The notes below the pieces were generated by a model. It had not been told where the DNA came from. It saw nothing but the letters and a program-made list of their open reading frames with translations, and did not search any database. Position numbers and translations under genes: made by a program. 64,000 nt of DNA. It comes from Janthinobacterium sp. TB1-E2 (GTDB taxonomy: Bacteria > Pseudomonadota > Gammaproteobacteria > Burkholderiales > Burkholderiaceae_D). The stretch spans positions 4,588,001 to 4,652,000 of the forward strand of contig NZ_CP142523.1 in NCBI RefSeq assembly GCF_036885605.1, written 5' to 3'. Numbering within the stretch: the first letter of the stretch is position 1; the number at the start of each line of letters is the position of its first letter. This document shows, piece by piece, positions 1-7,539 of this stretch.

Positions 1-438
1 GGCCGTGCCCACTTCGATCTTGACCAGCGCGGGCGCGCCCGTGCCGATCGCCGCGCTCGACGATTTCTGCGCGCCGCTGAGCAGGGTCTGCCCCTGCGCC
101 AGCTGCTTGACGTTCAGCTCATGGCTGCCGCTGGCGGCCTTGTCCGTGGTGGTGGCGCTCAGCACATCCTTGGCGCTCGACGTGGCCGACGTGGCCAGGC
201 CGCTGCCGGCCATGTTCTTGGCCACGGTCTGGAATTTCGCCAGCGCCGATTGCAGCTGGCCCAGGCCCGAAAACTTGGCCTGGTCGCGCGCCAGGCTGGC
301 GTTGAGCTTGACGACGCCCGTGTTCTGCGACTGCATCTGGCGCTCCACCTTCGCATACACATCGGCCGAGATATTGCCCTGCGTCGTCTGCTGCGTGTTG
401 TTGGTGTAAGCCCTGCTGTTGATGGTCGAATTAAACAT
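1..438 (-). CDS. FliD-like flagellar filament cap protein paralogue (partial, C-terminus outside window)
   Basis: The first 146 codons of a gene that runs off the left edge. From about residue 45 it reads like the N-terminal domain of the flagellar cap protein FliD: a heptad-like stretch with SGLGQLQSALAKFQT, then the ATSSAKDVLSATTT and ELNVKQLAQGQTL segments typical of FliD. FliD caps the growing filament and folds exported flagellin into place. The extreme N-terminus is unusual: it starts MFNSTINSRAYTNN and lacks the glycine/serine-rich SxLGxGSGLD opening of normal FliD. It could therefore be a divergent second FliD, or a shortened relative such as a lateral-flagellum cap. No other flagellar gene is visible beside it. 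The start at 438 is the only plausible ATG. Family assignment is good; exact role is uncertain. Confidence 0.7.
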   Translation of the reverse strand, partial: MFNSTINSRAYTNNTQQTTQGNISADVYAKVERQMQSQNTGVVKLNASLARDQAKFSGLGQLQSALAKFQTVAKNMAGSGLATSATSSAKDVLSATTTDKAASGSHELNVKQLAQGQTLLSGAQKSSSAAIGTGAPALVKIEVGTA

Positions 439-470
439 GGTAGGCGTTCCCGTCGGGTGTAAGGTCATGA

Positions 471-496
471 CACGCGGTTCAGGTCTTGACCGCGTG
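471..496. repeat. 8-bp inverted repeat upstream of the FliD-like gene
   Basis: CACGCGGT (471-478) and ACCGCGTG (489-496) form perfect arms around a 10-base loop, 33 bases ahead of the FliD-like start codon, so inside its probable leader or promoter. It could be an operator or a leader hairpin. Nothing else supports either reading. Confidence 0.3.
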
Positions 497-669
497 CTGC
501 GCTAGAAACGGACGGCAGGCGCGCGTGGCGCGGCGGCATCCCTCTTCTGGTTGATAATTATGCAGTATTACCGGAATATCAAAACAGTGAACAGAACAAG
601 TTTTTCCTGACTGCAAACCCATATGCACCATTCTAGCGCATTTCACTTGCCGCTTATCTCGTGCGCGCC

Positions 670-1014
670 TCAGCGCATGAACTTCGAGATGGCGCTGCTG
701 ACAGCCATGTCCAGCTGCAGGAAAGTGAGTCCCACCTTGAAACCGGCACTGCTGAAAATGCAGTGCGAGACGGACACCCGCGCCTCGATGATGTGCGCCG
801 CGCCATCGTAAAACAGCTCGAACAGCACCTTGCCCTGCTTGCCTGTCGGCACCGGCTCAGCGATGACGGCCGCCATGCCACCGGGCCCCACATCAAGGGT
901 GCGCGCCGCCACGGGACCCGCGCCATCGATGACCAACATTGCCTTGGCACGCAAAATCTTGCGTGCGCCCTGCCTTTGCTCTACTGACACTGTATTCCGC
1001 TTCTCTCTATGCAT
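670..1014 (-). CDS. PilZ-domain protein
   Basis: A small cytoplasmic protein whose body is one PilZ domain, the cyclic-di-GMP receptor fold. Visible signs are an N-terminal arginine-rich switch (RQGARKILR) followed about 25 residues later by DVGPGGM, which occupies the place of the DxSxxGxxx binding motif, and a C-terminal GLTFLQLD strand. Glycine stands where the motif usually has serine, so c-di-GMP affinity is an inference. An in-frame ATG at 1044 exists, but a TATAAT-like -10 on the minus strand at 1054-1059 would leave almost no leader, so I prefer the ATG at 1014 (114 residues). Its place beside a flagellar gene would fit a motility role, but they look like separate transcription units. 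Confidence 0.7.
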   Translation of the reverse strand: MHREKRNTVSVEQRQGARKILRAKAMLVIDGAGPVAARTLDVGPGGMAAVIAEPVPTGKQGKVLFELFYDGAAHIIEARVSVSHCIFSSAGFKVGLTFLQLDMAVSSAISKFMR

Positions 1015-1119
1015 TGTCGATACGAATTCGCCATGCGAACTCATCGGACAAATATTATAGTTCCAAACGGAAATTATGTTTGACTTGTCTCAAGCTTGGC
1101 ATTTAAGCCATACCAACTT

Positions 1120-2496
1120 TTACTCCAAGTCGCGGAGTTTATTGAACGCTTCGTCGATGCGCTCGACGCCGATGACCTTGAGGCCTTCGATGAGCTGTTT
1201 CGGCAAATTGGACTTGGGCACCACGGCCAAGGTAAAGCCCAGCTTGGCCGCTTCGCGCAAGCGCTCCTGGCCCCGTGGCGCGGGGCGAATTTCACCAGCC
1301 AGCCCCACCTCGCCAAACACGACCAATCCCCGTGGCAGGGGTTTGTTGCGCATCGACGAGTTAATTGCCAGCAAGACAGCCAGGTCGGCCGCCGGTTCCG
1401 TGATCTTCACGCCGCCGACGGCATTGATGAACACATCCTGGTCGAACGCGGCGATGCCCGCATGACGGTGCGCCACGGCCAGCAGCATGGCCAGGCGGTT
1501 CTGCTCCAGGCCGACAGACAAGCGGCGCGCATTGGGCAAGTGGCTGGTGTCGACGAGGGCCTGGATTTCCACCAGCAAGGGACGCGTGCCTTCCTGCGTC
1601 ACCATCACGCAGGAACCGGGCACCTGGTTGTCGTGCTGCGACAGGAACAGGGCGGACGGATTCGACACGCCTTTCAAGCCCTTTTCCGTCATGGCGAACA
1701 CGCCCAGTTCGTTGACGGCGCCGAAACGGTTCTTGATGGCGCGCACGAGGCGGAAGCTGGAATGGGCGTCGCCCTCGAAATACAGCACCGTATCGACAAT
1801 GTGCTCGAGCACGCGGGGACCGGCCAGCGCGCCCTCTTTCGTCACGTGGCCGACCAGAATGATGGTCACGCCCGTCTGCTTGGCCGCCCGCGTCAATTGC
1901 GCCGCGCATTCGCGCACTTGCGCCACGGAACCAGGAGCCGAGCTGAGGGCATCCGAATACACGGTCTGGATCGAATCGATCACCACCACTTCCGGCTTCA
2001 GGTCGTGCAAGGTGGACAGGATCTTTTCCAGCTGGATCTCGGCCTGCAATTTGAGTTCCTTGGCGTCGATGACGAGGCGCTTGGCCCGCAGGGCGATCTG
2101 CGCACCCGATTCCTCGCCGCTGACGTACAGCACGCGCTTGTGGTGCGACATGTTCGCCAGCGCCTGCAGCAGCAGGGTCGACTTGCCGATGCCGGGGTCG
2201 CCGCCGATCAGCACGACGCCGCCGGCCACCATGCCGCCGCCCAGCACGCGGTCGAATTCCTCGATGCCCGTGCCGAAGCGGGGCACGTCGATGGCGTCGA
2301 TATCGTCAAGCGACAACACGGGCGCCGTCTGCGCCAGCGACATGTGCTGCGGATTCGAATAGCGGTTGTTGCCGCCCGTCTCGGGCAGGGTTTCCACCAT
2401 GGTATTCCACTGGTTGCACGAGGTGCATTGCCCCATCCATTTGTTGCTGATGGCGCCGCAATCGCTGCAGGTATAGGTGGTCTTGACTTTTGCCAT
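1120..2496 (-). CDS. radA: DNA repair protein RadA (branch-migration ATPase)
   Basis: RadA (Sms) is a hexameric DnaB-like helicase that extends heteroduplex during RecA-mediated recombination and processes branched intermediates. The 458 residues match the normal length. An N-terminal C4 zinc finger (CSDCG ... CTSCNQW, residues 10-30) is followed by a RecA-like ATPase with Walker A GGDPGIGKST (98-107), the RadA-specific KNRFG motif near residue 255, and a C-terminal Lon-protease-like domain with no sign of protease activity. The gene lies 86 bases downstream of alr on the same strand but has its own promoter, which a LexA-type box covers (2527-2542), suggesting SOS induction. No unusual residues are seen. 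Confidence 0.97.
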   Translation of the reverse strand: MAKVKTTYTCSDCGAISNKWMGQCTSCNQWNTMVETLPETGGNNRYSNPQHMSLAQTAPVLSLDDIDAIDVPRFGTGIEEFDRVLGGGMVAGGVVLIGGDPGIGKSTLLLQALANMSHHKRVLYVSGEESGAQIALRAKRLVIDAKELKLQAEIQLEKILSTLHDLKPEVVVIDSIQTVYSDALSSAPGSVAQVRECAAQLTRAAKQTGVTIILVGHVTKEGALAGPRVLEHIVDTVLYFEGDAHSSFRLVRAIKNRFGAVNELGVFAMTEKGLKGVSNPSALFLSQHDNQVPGSCVMVTQEGTRPLLVEIQALVDTSHLPNARRLSVGLEQNRLAMLLAVAHRHAGIAAFDQDVFINAVGGVKITEPAADLAVLLAINSSMRNKPLPRGLVVFGEVGLAGEIRPAPRGQERLREAAKLGFTLAVVPKSNLPKQLIEGLKVIGVERIDEAFNKLRDLE

Positions 2497-2526
2497 GGTG
2501 TACTTTGCCCGGGTAAGGTGAAACTG

Positions 2527-2562
2527 CTGTCTATATATACAGTAAATTCACAGTATATACAA
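2527..2562 (-). promoter_or_regulatory. radA promoter overlapped by a LexA (SOS) box
   Basis: Reading the minus strand, TTGTAT (2557-2562) and TATATA (2534-2539) are separated by exactly 17 bases, a good sigma-70 promoter with the start expected about 30 bases before the radA ATG. The sequence CTGTCTATATATACAG (2527-2542) has the CTGT-N8-ACAG form of a LexA operator, with an AT-only core apart from one base, and it spans the -10 hexamer. LexA bound here should block radA transcription until DNA damage. Confidence 0.75.
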
Positions 2563-2582
2563 ACGGCGGGCCGACGTCACTG

Positions 2583-3674
2583 TCACGCCTCGATCACCGG
2601 AACGCGCGGCGCCAATGCGCACATCAGCTCGTAGCCGATGGTGCCGGCGGCCAGGGCCACCTCGTCGATTGGCATGCCCTGGCCCCACAAGGTGACGGCG
2701 CTGCCGACTTTTACTTCCGGCACCTGCGTCAGATCGACCATCAGCATGTCCATCGACACCCGGCCGATGAGGCCAGTGCGCACGCCATCGACGAGCACGG
2801 GCGTGCCTTCGGGCGCGTGGCGCGGATAGCCGTCCGCATAGCCGCAGGCCACCACGCCGACCTTGATATTGCCGGCCGCCTCATAGCGGCTGCCGTAGCC
2901 CACCACTTCGCCGGCGGCGATATCCTGAATGCCGATAATCTTGCTGCGCAAGGTCATGGTGGGCAGCAAGCCGAACGCTTGCGCGGACATGCCGCCGGGA
3001 GCGCCGCTGGGCGTGCCGCCATACAGCATGATGCCGGGCCGCACCCAGTCACTATCGAGATGGTGCAGCAGCACGCCGGCCGAATTGCACAGGCTGCGCG
3101 GCAAGGCAGCACCAATGCTGGCCGCGCCAGCTTCGAAACGCAGCATCTGCTGGGCCAGGGGCAAGCGCGTGGGCGCCGCTTCATCGGCATTGGCGAAATG
3201 CGTCATCAGGGTGATCGTGCCGACGTGCTGCATGGCACGCAGGCGCGCATACGCACCCGCCACGGCGCCCGGCGTAAAACCCAGGCGGTTCATGCCCGTA
3301 TTCATTTTCAGGTGCACGTCGATGGCGTGCGGCAAGCACGCCGCCGCCAGCATGTCGATCTGTTCCTCGCAATGCACGCTGCCGTTAAGCTTGTGCTGCG
3401 CCATGGCAGGCAAATCGCTGGCGTCGAAAAACCCTTCGAGCAGCAAGATGGGCTTGGTCCAGCCCAGTTCGCGCAAGCGCACGGCGTAATCGACCTCGAC
3501 CAGCGCCAGGCCATCGGCGTCGGCAAAGCCCCGCATGGCCCGCTCCAGGCCGTGGCCATAGGCATTTGCCTTGACGACGGCCCACACTTTGGCGCCGCGG
3601 GCGCCGGCACGGGCGCGCGCCAGATTGTGTTGCATGGCATCGAGATGGATGGTGGCGATGAGGGGCCTGGGCAT
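2583..3674 (-). CDS. alr: alanine racemase
   Basis: PLP-dependent racemase that interconverts L- and D-alanine and so supplies D-alanine for peptidoglycan. The 363-residue protein opens directly with the barrel strand MPRPLIATIHLDAMQHNL. The PLP lysine is K35 in VVKANAYGHG, and the C-terminal domain carries the VVACGYADGYPR segment that shapes the active site. An in-frame ATG exists 111 bases further upstream (3785), but the added residues look nothing like the family, so I take 3674. The gene is divergent from lplT and sits upstream of radA. Only one alr-type gene is visible, so whether it is the biosynthetic or catabolic isozyme (alr versus dadX) cannot be told. Confidence 0.95.
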   Translation of the reverse strand: MPRPLIATIHLDAMQHNLARARAGARGAKVWAVVKANAYGHGLERAMRGFADADGLALVEVDYAVRLRELGWTKPILLLEGFFDASDLPAMAQHKLNGSVHCEEQIDMLAAACLPHAIDVHLKMNTGMNRLGFTPGAVAGAYARLRAMQHVGTITLMTHFANADEAAPTRLPLAQQMLRFEAGAASIGAALPRSLCNSAGVLLHHLDSDWVRPGIMLYGGTPSGAPGGMSAQAFGLLPTMTLRSKIIGIQDIAAGEVVGYGSRYEAAGNIKVGVVACGYADGYPRHAPEGTPVLVDGVRTGLIGRVSMDMLMVDLTQVPEVKVGSAVTLWGQGMPIDEVALAAGTIGYELMCALAPRVPVIEA

Positions 3675-3861
3675 AAGCGTGACACACGGCAAGTGGGAAA
3701 GCCGTATTTTACCGGATGGGCCGCAGGCGCGCGCCGCTAGCGGAGGCAGAATAGGCGCGCAGGACACCATGTACAAAATGCTCACATGTATGTGTATTTT
3801 TCTACGGCAGAAAAATTAAGCTTCGCTTAGGCAAGAGGATGCAAAGCAGCCCCTTCCAAAC

Positions 3862-3891
3862 TTGGGGTTTGCCGTTTTTTCGTGGTATAAA
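3862..3891 (+). promoter_or_regulatory. putative lplT promoter
   Basis: TTGGGG (3862-3867) and TATAAA (3886-3891) with an 18-base spacer lie about 30 bases before the ATG at 3923. An earlier in-frame ATG at 3839 lies upstream of this promoter, which supports the shorter LplT start. Confidence 0.5.
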
Positions 3892-3922
3892 GCAAGCCAG
3901 ATATGATTTCAGGCAATCCAGA

Positions 3923-5185
3923 ATGAATCGTGGTTTTTATACCATCATGGCGGCGCAGTTCTTTTCCTCGCTGGCAGATAACGCCCTCTTTTTTGTCGCC
4001 GTCGATTTATTGGTGTCCATGAAATCCCCGGCGTGGATCACGCCGCTGCTCAAACTGTCGTTCGTGCTGTTTTACGTGCTGTTGGCCGCTTTTGTCGGCG
4101 CCTTCGCAGATGCACTGCCAAAAGGCAAGGTCATGTTCATCGCCAACATGGTCAAGATCTTCGGCTGCGCCCTCGTCTTCTTCCACGTGCATCCGCTGCT
4201 GGCCTACGCTGTCGTCGGTTTTGGCGCTGCCGTGTATTCGCCTGCCAAGTACGGCATCCTGACGGAACTGCTGCCGCCGGAAAAACTCGTGGCGGCGAAT
4301 GGCTGGATCGAAGGCTTGACCGTCACCTCCATCATCCTCGGCACCGTCATGGGCGGCGCGCTCGTCAGCGGCCACGTGTCCGACATGCTGCTGTCCATCG
4401 ACATTCCCCTGATCAATACGGGCATCACCAGCAAGACAGAAGCGGCCTTGTGCGTGGTAGTGGGCATTTATGCGCTGGCGACCCTGGCCAACCTGAAGAT
4501 TCCCGACACGGGCTGCGTGTATGCGCATCAGGAACGCAATCCTATCAAACTGATTACCGATTTTGCCAATTGCTATTCCATCCTGTGGAAAGACAAGCTG
4601 GGCCAGATCACCCTGGCCGTAACGACCCTGTTCTGGGGCGCTGGCGCCACCTTGCAGCTGATCGTGCTGGAATGGGCCAAGCAGTCGCTGAACATGCCGT
4701 TCGACAAGGCAACCAGCCTGGTAGGCGTGGTCGCCATCGGCGTGGCCGCCGGCGCCGTGCTGTCGGCCCGTTTCATTCCATTGCGCAAATCGCTGACCGT
4801 CATTCCTCTCGGCATCGCCATGGGCGTGATCGTCATGATGATGACGCAAGTGCACTCCGTGTGGATCGCCTACCCGCTGCTGATACTGATCGGCGCCCTG
4901 TCCGGCTTCTTCGTCGTGCCAATGAATGCACTGCTGCAACATCGCGGCCACGTGCTGATGAGCGCAGGCCACTCCATCGCCGTGCAGAACTTCAATGAAA
5001 ACCTGTCGATTCTGACCATGCTGGCCGTGTATTCGATCATGATCCGCTTGCACCTGCCGCTCAACATCATCATCACCCTGTTCGGCCTGTTCGTCGCCGG
5101 CACCATGTACATGATCATGCGCAAGCACAAGCTGAACCAGGCGGAGCATGACAATCTTTCCTTGATCGGCGAGCAGAAACACTAA
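3923..5185 (+). CDS. lplT: lysophospholipid transporter LplT (MFS)
   Basis: An inner-membrane major facilitator protein of about 12 helices. LplT flips lysophosphatidylethanolamine into the cytoplasm for re-acylation. The N-terminus MNRGFYTIMAAQFFSSLADNA is typical, as are FVGAFADALPKGKVM and the SPAKYGILTELLPPEKLVAANGW segment after helix 4. I chose the ATG at 3923 (420 residues) over 3839 because the extra 28 residues are not membrane-like and the likely promoter lies between the two codons. The acyltransferase partner Aas is not adjacent. The gene is divergent from alr and ends at a perfect palindrome shared with the convergent DUF1853 gene. Confidence 0.9.
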   Translation: MNRGFYTIMAAQFFSSLADNALFFVAVDLLVSMKSPAWITPLLKLSFVLFYVLLAAFVGAFADALPKGKVMFIANMVKIFGCALVFFHVHPLLAYAVVGFGAAVYSPAKYGILTELLPPEKLVAANGWIEGLTVTSIILGTVMGGALVSGHVSDMLLSIDIPLINTGITSKTEAALCVVVGIYALATLANLKIPDTGCVYAHQERNPIKLITDFANCYSILWKDKLGQITLAVTTLFWGAGATLQLIVLEWAKQSLNMPFDKATSLVGVVAIGVAAGAVLSARFIPLRKSLTVIPLGIAMGVIVMMMTQVHSVWIAYPLLILIGALSGFFVVPMNALLQHRGHVLMSAGHSIAVQNFNENLSILTMLAVYSIMIRLHLPLNIIITLFGLFVAGTMYMIMRKHKLNQAEHDNLSLIGEQKH

Positions 5186-5189
5186 TTTT

Positions 5190-5216
5190 GGGGTCAGACC
5201 CGACGGGTCTGACCCC
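5190..5216. terminator. perfect 12-bp palindrome between convergent genes (terminator/REP-like)
   Basis: GGGGTCAGACCC (5190-5201) and GGGTCTGACCCC (5205-5216) pair perfectly around the loop GAC. It lies between the stop codons of lplT and the convergent DUF1853 gene, so it can act as a bidirectional terminator. Four T bases precede the left arm (a U-tract only for the other strand when read out). The same GGGTCAGACCC form recurs as a repetitive palindrome in related genomes, from memory. Confidence 0.7.
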
Positions 5217-5220
5217 AGCA

Positions 5221-6159
5221 TTACGCTGGCAGCGTACCTAACAGCCGCCGCGCGGCGGCCTGCTCCGTCCAGTCATGGGGCACAACAAACCCACGCGTGC
5301 GCTCCACTTCCCAGCCTTCGACATTGTCCACCGTGGCCACCAGCACCGGTTGCGCCAGATCAAACAAGCGCGCCTGCAAGACGTCGACATCGAGCACTTC
5401 CACGTCGCGCCCCTTGAACGGCGCCAGCCATTGCAAGCGCGGCAGCACGACATAGCGCTGCTGCGTCAATTGCATAGGCGTGCACCAGAAGCCGTGTCCG
5501 TGCCCTGGGGAAATACCGTCCATGGCGGACGTGGCGCCTGCCGCATAGAACAGCCAGCCCTTGACCAGCGCCTGCGCCGCGCGCACTGGGTGCGCCAGCA
5601 GGCTTTGCGCGGCAGGATGGCGGGACAAGGCCAATTGCTTGTCGAGAATCTTGCGCATCTTCAAGCCCAAAGTATCGGCCAGGTTGGGACCGATCAAGTG
5701 GTTGAACACGCCGGGATCGGGCGCGCCTTCCAGCAAGTAGAACTTGGTGGCGAATTCCCAGTGCAACAGCTCATTCCCGTCACGCAGCAGGAAATCGAAC
5801 TCGCCCACCGTGTCGTTGCGGTTGACCTGCACTTGCAAGCCATGCGCAACCAGCAATCCATGCTGCTCAAAATAAAAGGCCAGCAGCTTTTCAGCGTACA
5901 GGCCCAGGCGGGAATAGAATTTCGGCCCCAGCGCCGCATCGAGCGGCGACGGGTCATCCTGCAGCGCCGCCAGCCACGTCGCCACGGCGGGCGTGACGGG
6001 CGCGAGGCTGGCGATGCGCCCGCCCCAATGGGGGCTGGTCGGGTCCAGCAAGTCGGGCGAGTCGAGCAGCCAGGCCAGCGCACGCACGCGGGGGTGCGTC
6101 AAATGGCCCCAGCGGCGCTCGAAGCGGGCCTGGAAAGCGCCGACGTCCGTCTCAATCAC
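5221..6159 (-). CDS. DUF1853 family protein
   Basis: A 312-residue soluble protein of the DUF1853 family, whose function is not known to me. Visible features are a tryptophan-rich N-terminal part (FERRWGHL, LAWLLDSPDLL), the conserved block LGLYAEKLLAFYFEQH followed by EFDFLLRD and HWEFATKFYLL, and FWCTPMQL further on. The ordered E-x-D/E-x-K residues (GEFDFLLRDG ... HWEFATKFYL) resemble a PD-(D/E)XK nuclease core; this is my reading, not established. The start is the GTG at 6159, which overlaps the upstream glycosylase-like gene by 8 bases; the frame is open further upstream, but that part is nonsense. It is the last gene of the tsaB-rimI-udg operon. Confidence 0.75.
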   Translation of the reverse strand: MIETDVGAFQARFERRWGHLTHPRVRALAWLLDSPDLLDPTSPHWGGRIASLAPVTPAVATWLAALQDDPSPLDAALGPKFYSRLGLYAEKLLAFYFEQHGLLVAHGLQVQVNRNDTVGEFDFLLRDGNELLHWEFATKFYLLEGAPDPGVFNHLIGPNLADTLGLKMRKILDKQLALSRHPAAQSLLAHPVRAAQALVKGWLFYAAGATSAMDGISPGHGHGFWCTPMQLTQQRYVVLPRLQWLAPFKGRDVEVLDVDVLQARLFDLAQPVLVATVDNVEGWEVERTRGFVVPHDWTEQAAARRLLGTLPA

Positions 6160-7051
6160 CGTGCGTGCTTTTCGCCAGACACAGGTCGGCCCAGGCGCGC
6201 GCCTTGGCCTTGCCCGTCCCATCCTGCAGCAGTTGCTCTGGGTGGAAGGTGGCCACGACGGACGCATTGCCCAGCTGGCGCACCTTGCCGCGTACGGGCT
6301 TTTCACCGGGATTGATGCCAGCGGCGGCCATCGATCCGAGGGTGACGATGGTGCGCGGCTGCAGCAGGGCCAGTTCGCGGTCGAAGTACGGACGGCAGGC
6401 GGCGGACTCGGCTTCTGTCGGCAGACGTTCCTGCCCGGCCTCGTCGAGCGGACGGCATTTCAGCAAGTGCGTGATGTACACATCGCTGCCCGCGTCGATA
6501 TCGATAGCCTTGAGCATATTGTCGAGCAGCTTGCCCTGTTCGCCCGGCAAGGCGCGCCCTTCCCGCTCTTCCAGGCGCGAGGGGCTGCTGGCCAGCATCA
6601 GCCAATCGCCCTGGCGGTCGCCACGGCCCATGACGACGCCCTTGCGCGTCTTGCACAAGTCGCAGCGCGCGCACTTGGCCACGGCCGCCGTCAAGCCATC
6701 CCAGTCGAGGGCGGCAATGTCTGCATCGCTCAACTGTCTGGCGGGCGGCGGTGGCGGCGCATCGTCGAACCAGGCCGTGTCGTCGGGCTCGGCGGCGGGG
6801 ACTGGCGCCGCGGCAACGGCGACGGGCGCTTCGGCCTGCACCTCGACCTTCGCCTCGGCAGCCATCTCGACGACTTCGGCAACCACCTCTGTGACGACCT
6901 CAATCACTGCCTCAAGCACGGGCGCTGCCACGGCCGCTTCCATTTCCACGGGCGCTCCGACGACGTCAACGGCCTCGGGTACTGCGCCCTGGCGCAAGCG
7001 CCACAGGGGGCCGACGCCCATCTCATCGAGGAAAACGGCGCTGCGGCTCAT
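6152..7051 (-). CDS. uracil-DNA glycosylase family 4/5-like protein with degenerate motif A
   Basis: The C-terminal 180 residues have the Fe-S uracil-DNA glycosylase fold, which removes uracil from DNA. The four presumed cluster cysteines are present (C127, C130, C199 in LLKCRP, C219 in AACRPY), together with GKLLDNML, VTLGSMAA and an HPEQLL motif near the end. The signature GEAPG(A/E) motif, whose acidic residue the family needs, reads ASSPSR here (154-159), and the following GxPFVG reads GRALPG. The enzyme may therefore be inactive or altered. Residues 20-105 are a low-complexity Ala/Val/Glu linker ending in a proline run. Start and stop overlap rimI by 4 bases (ATGA) and DUF1853 by 8 bases. 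Confidence 0.8.
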   Translation of the reverse strand: MSRSAVFLDEMGVGPLWRLRQGAVPEAVDVVGAPVEMEAAVAAPVLEAVIEVVTEVVAEVVEMAAEAKVEVQAEAPVAVAAAPVPAAEPDDTAWFDDAPPPPPARQLSDADIAALDWDGLTAAVAKCARCDLCKTRKGVVMGRGDRQGDWLMLASSPSRLEEREGRALPGEQGKLLDNMLKAIDIDAGSDVYITHLLKCRPLDEAGQERLPTEAESAACRPYFDRELALLQPRTIVTLGSMAAAGINPGEKPVRGKVRQLGNASVVATFHPEQLLQDGTGKAKARAWADLCLAKSTHGD

Positions 7052-7539
7052 AAGGTATAACGCATCACAATGGCGTCCTCACGTTGCGAATTGGCGGCAG
7101 GATAATATCCCTTGCGCCGCCCGATCTGTTCAAATCCATAGCGCTGGTAGATATCGAGCGCGCGCACGTTCGACGGGCGCACTTCCAGCAGCATCGATTC
7201 CATGCCCAGCTGGCGCGCACAGGCGCAGGACTGGTTCAGCAGGAAACGCCCCAGTCCCTGTCCCTGAATGGCGCCCTCGACGGCCACGTTCAGCAAATGC
7301 GCTTCATCGACGACCAGCATCAGCAAGAAGTAGCCGAGCAAGGTGCCATCCACGTCGCGCAAGATCCAGGCAGGGTAGCCGCTCTTGAGGGAATCGACAA
7401 AGTTGCCATGCGTCCAGGGATGCGGATACACGCGCTGTTCCAGCGCCAGCACTTCGACCAGGTCCGCTTCCTGCATCGGTTGATAGTCGAAGCGCAGCAA
7501 GTCCCAGCCTGCCGCGCTGTCCTTGCCCGCTTCCATCAT
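7048..7539 (-). CDS. rimI: ribosomal protein bS18-alanine N-acetyltransferase RimI
   Basis: GNAT-fold enzyme that acetylates the N-terminal alanine of ribosomal protein S18. The 163 residues contain LALEQRVYPHPWTHGNF, typical of RimI, the acetyl-CoA loop VEGAIQGQGLGRFLL (Q-x-x-G-x-G/A) and the C-terminal LEVRPSNVRALDIYQRYGF. The start at 7539 forms an ATGA overlap with the tsaB stop; a second ATG follows directly. The tsaB-rimI pairing is widespread in proteobacteria and supports both names. Confidence 0.93.
   Translation of the reverse strand: MMEAGKDSAAGWDLLRFDYQPMQEADLVEVLALEQRVYPHPWTHGNFVDSLKSGYPAWILRDVDGTLLGYFLLMLVVDEAHLLNVAVEGAIQGQGLGRFLLNQSCACARQLGMESMLLEVRPSNVRALDIYQRYGFEQIGRRKGYYPAANSQREDAIVMRYTL

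Noticed and set aside
2549..2562. Second LexA box next to the first
   Set aside because: ACAGTATATACAAA has only one half-site; no CTGT at the required 8-base distance.
1096..2634. 512-codon open frame antisense to radA
   Set aside because: Same effect; it runs across the LexA-box promoter and encodes a low-complexity His/Gln/Arg protein with no similarity I can see.
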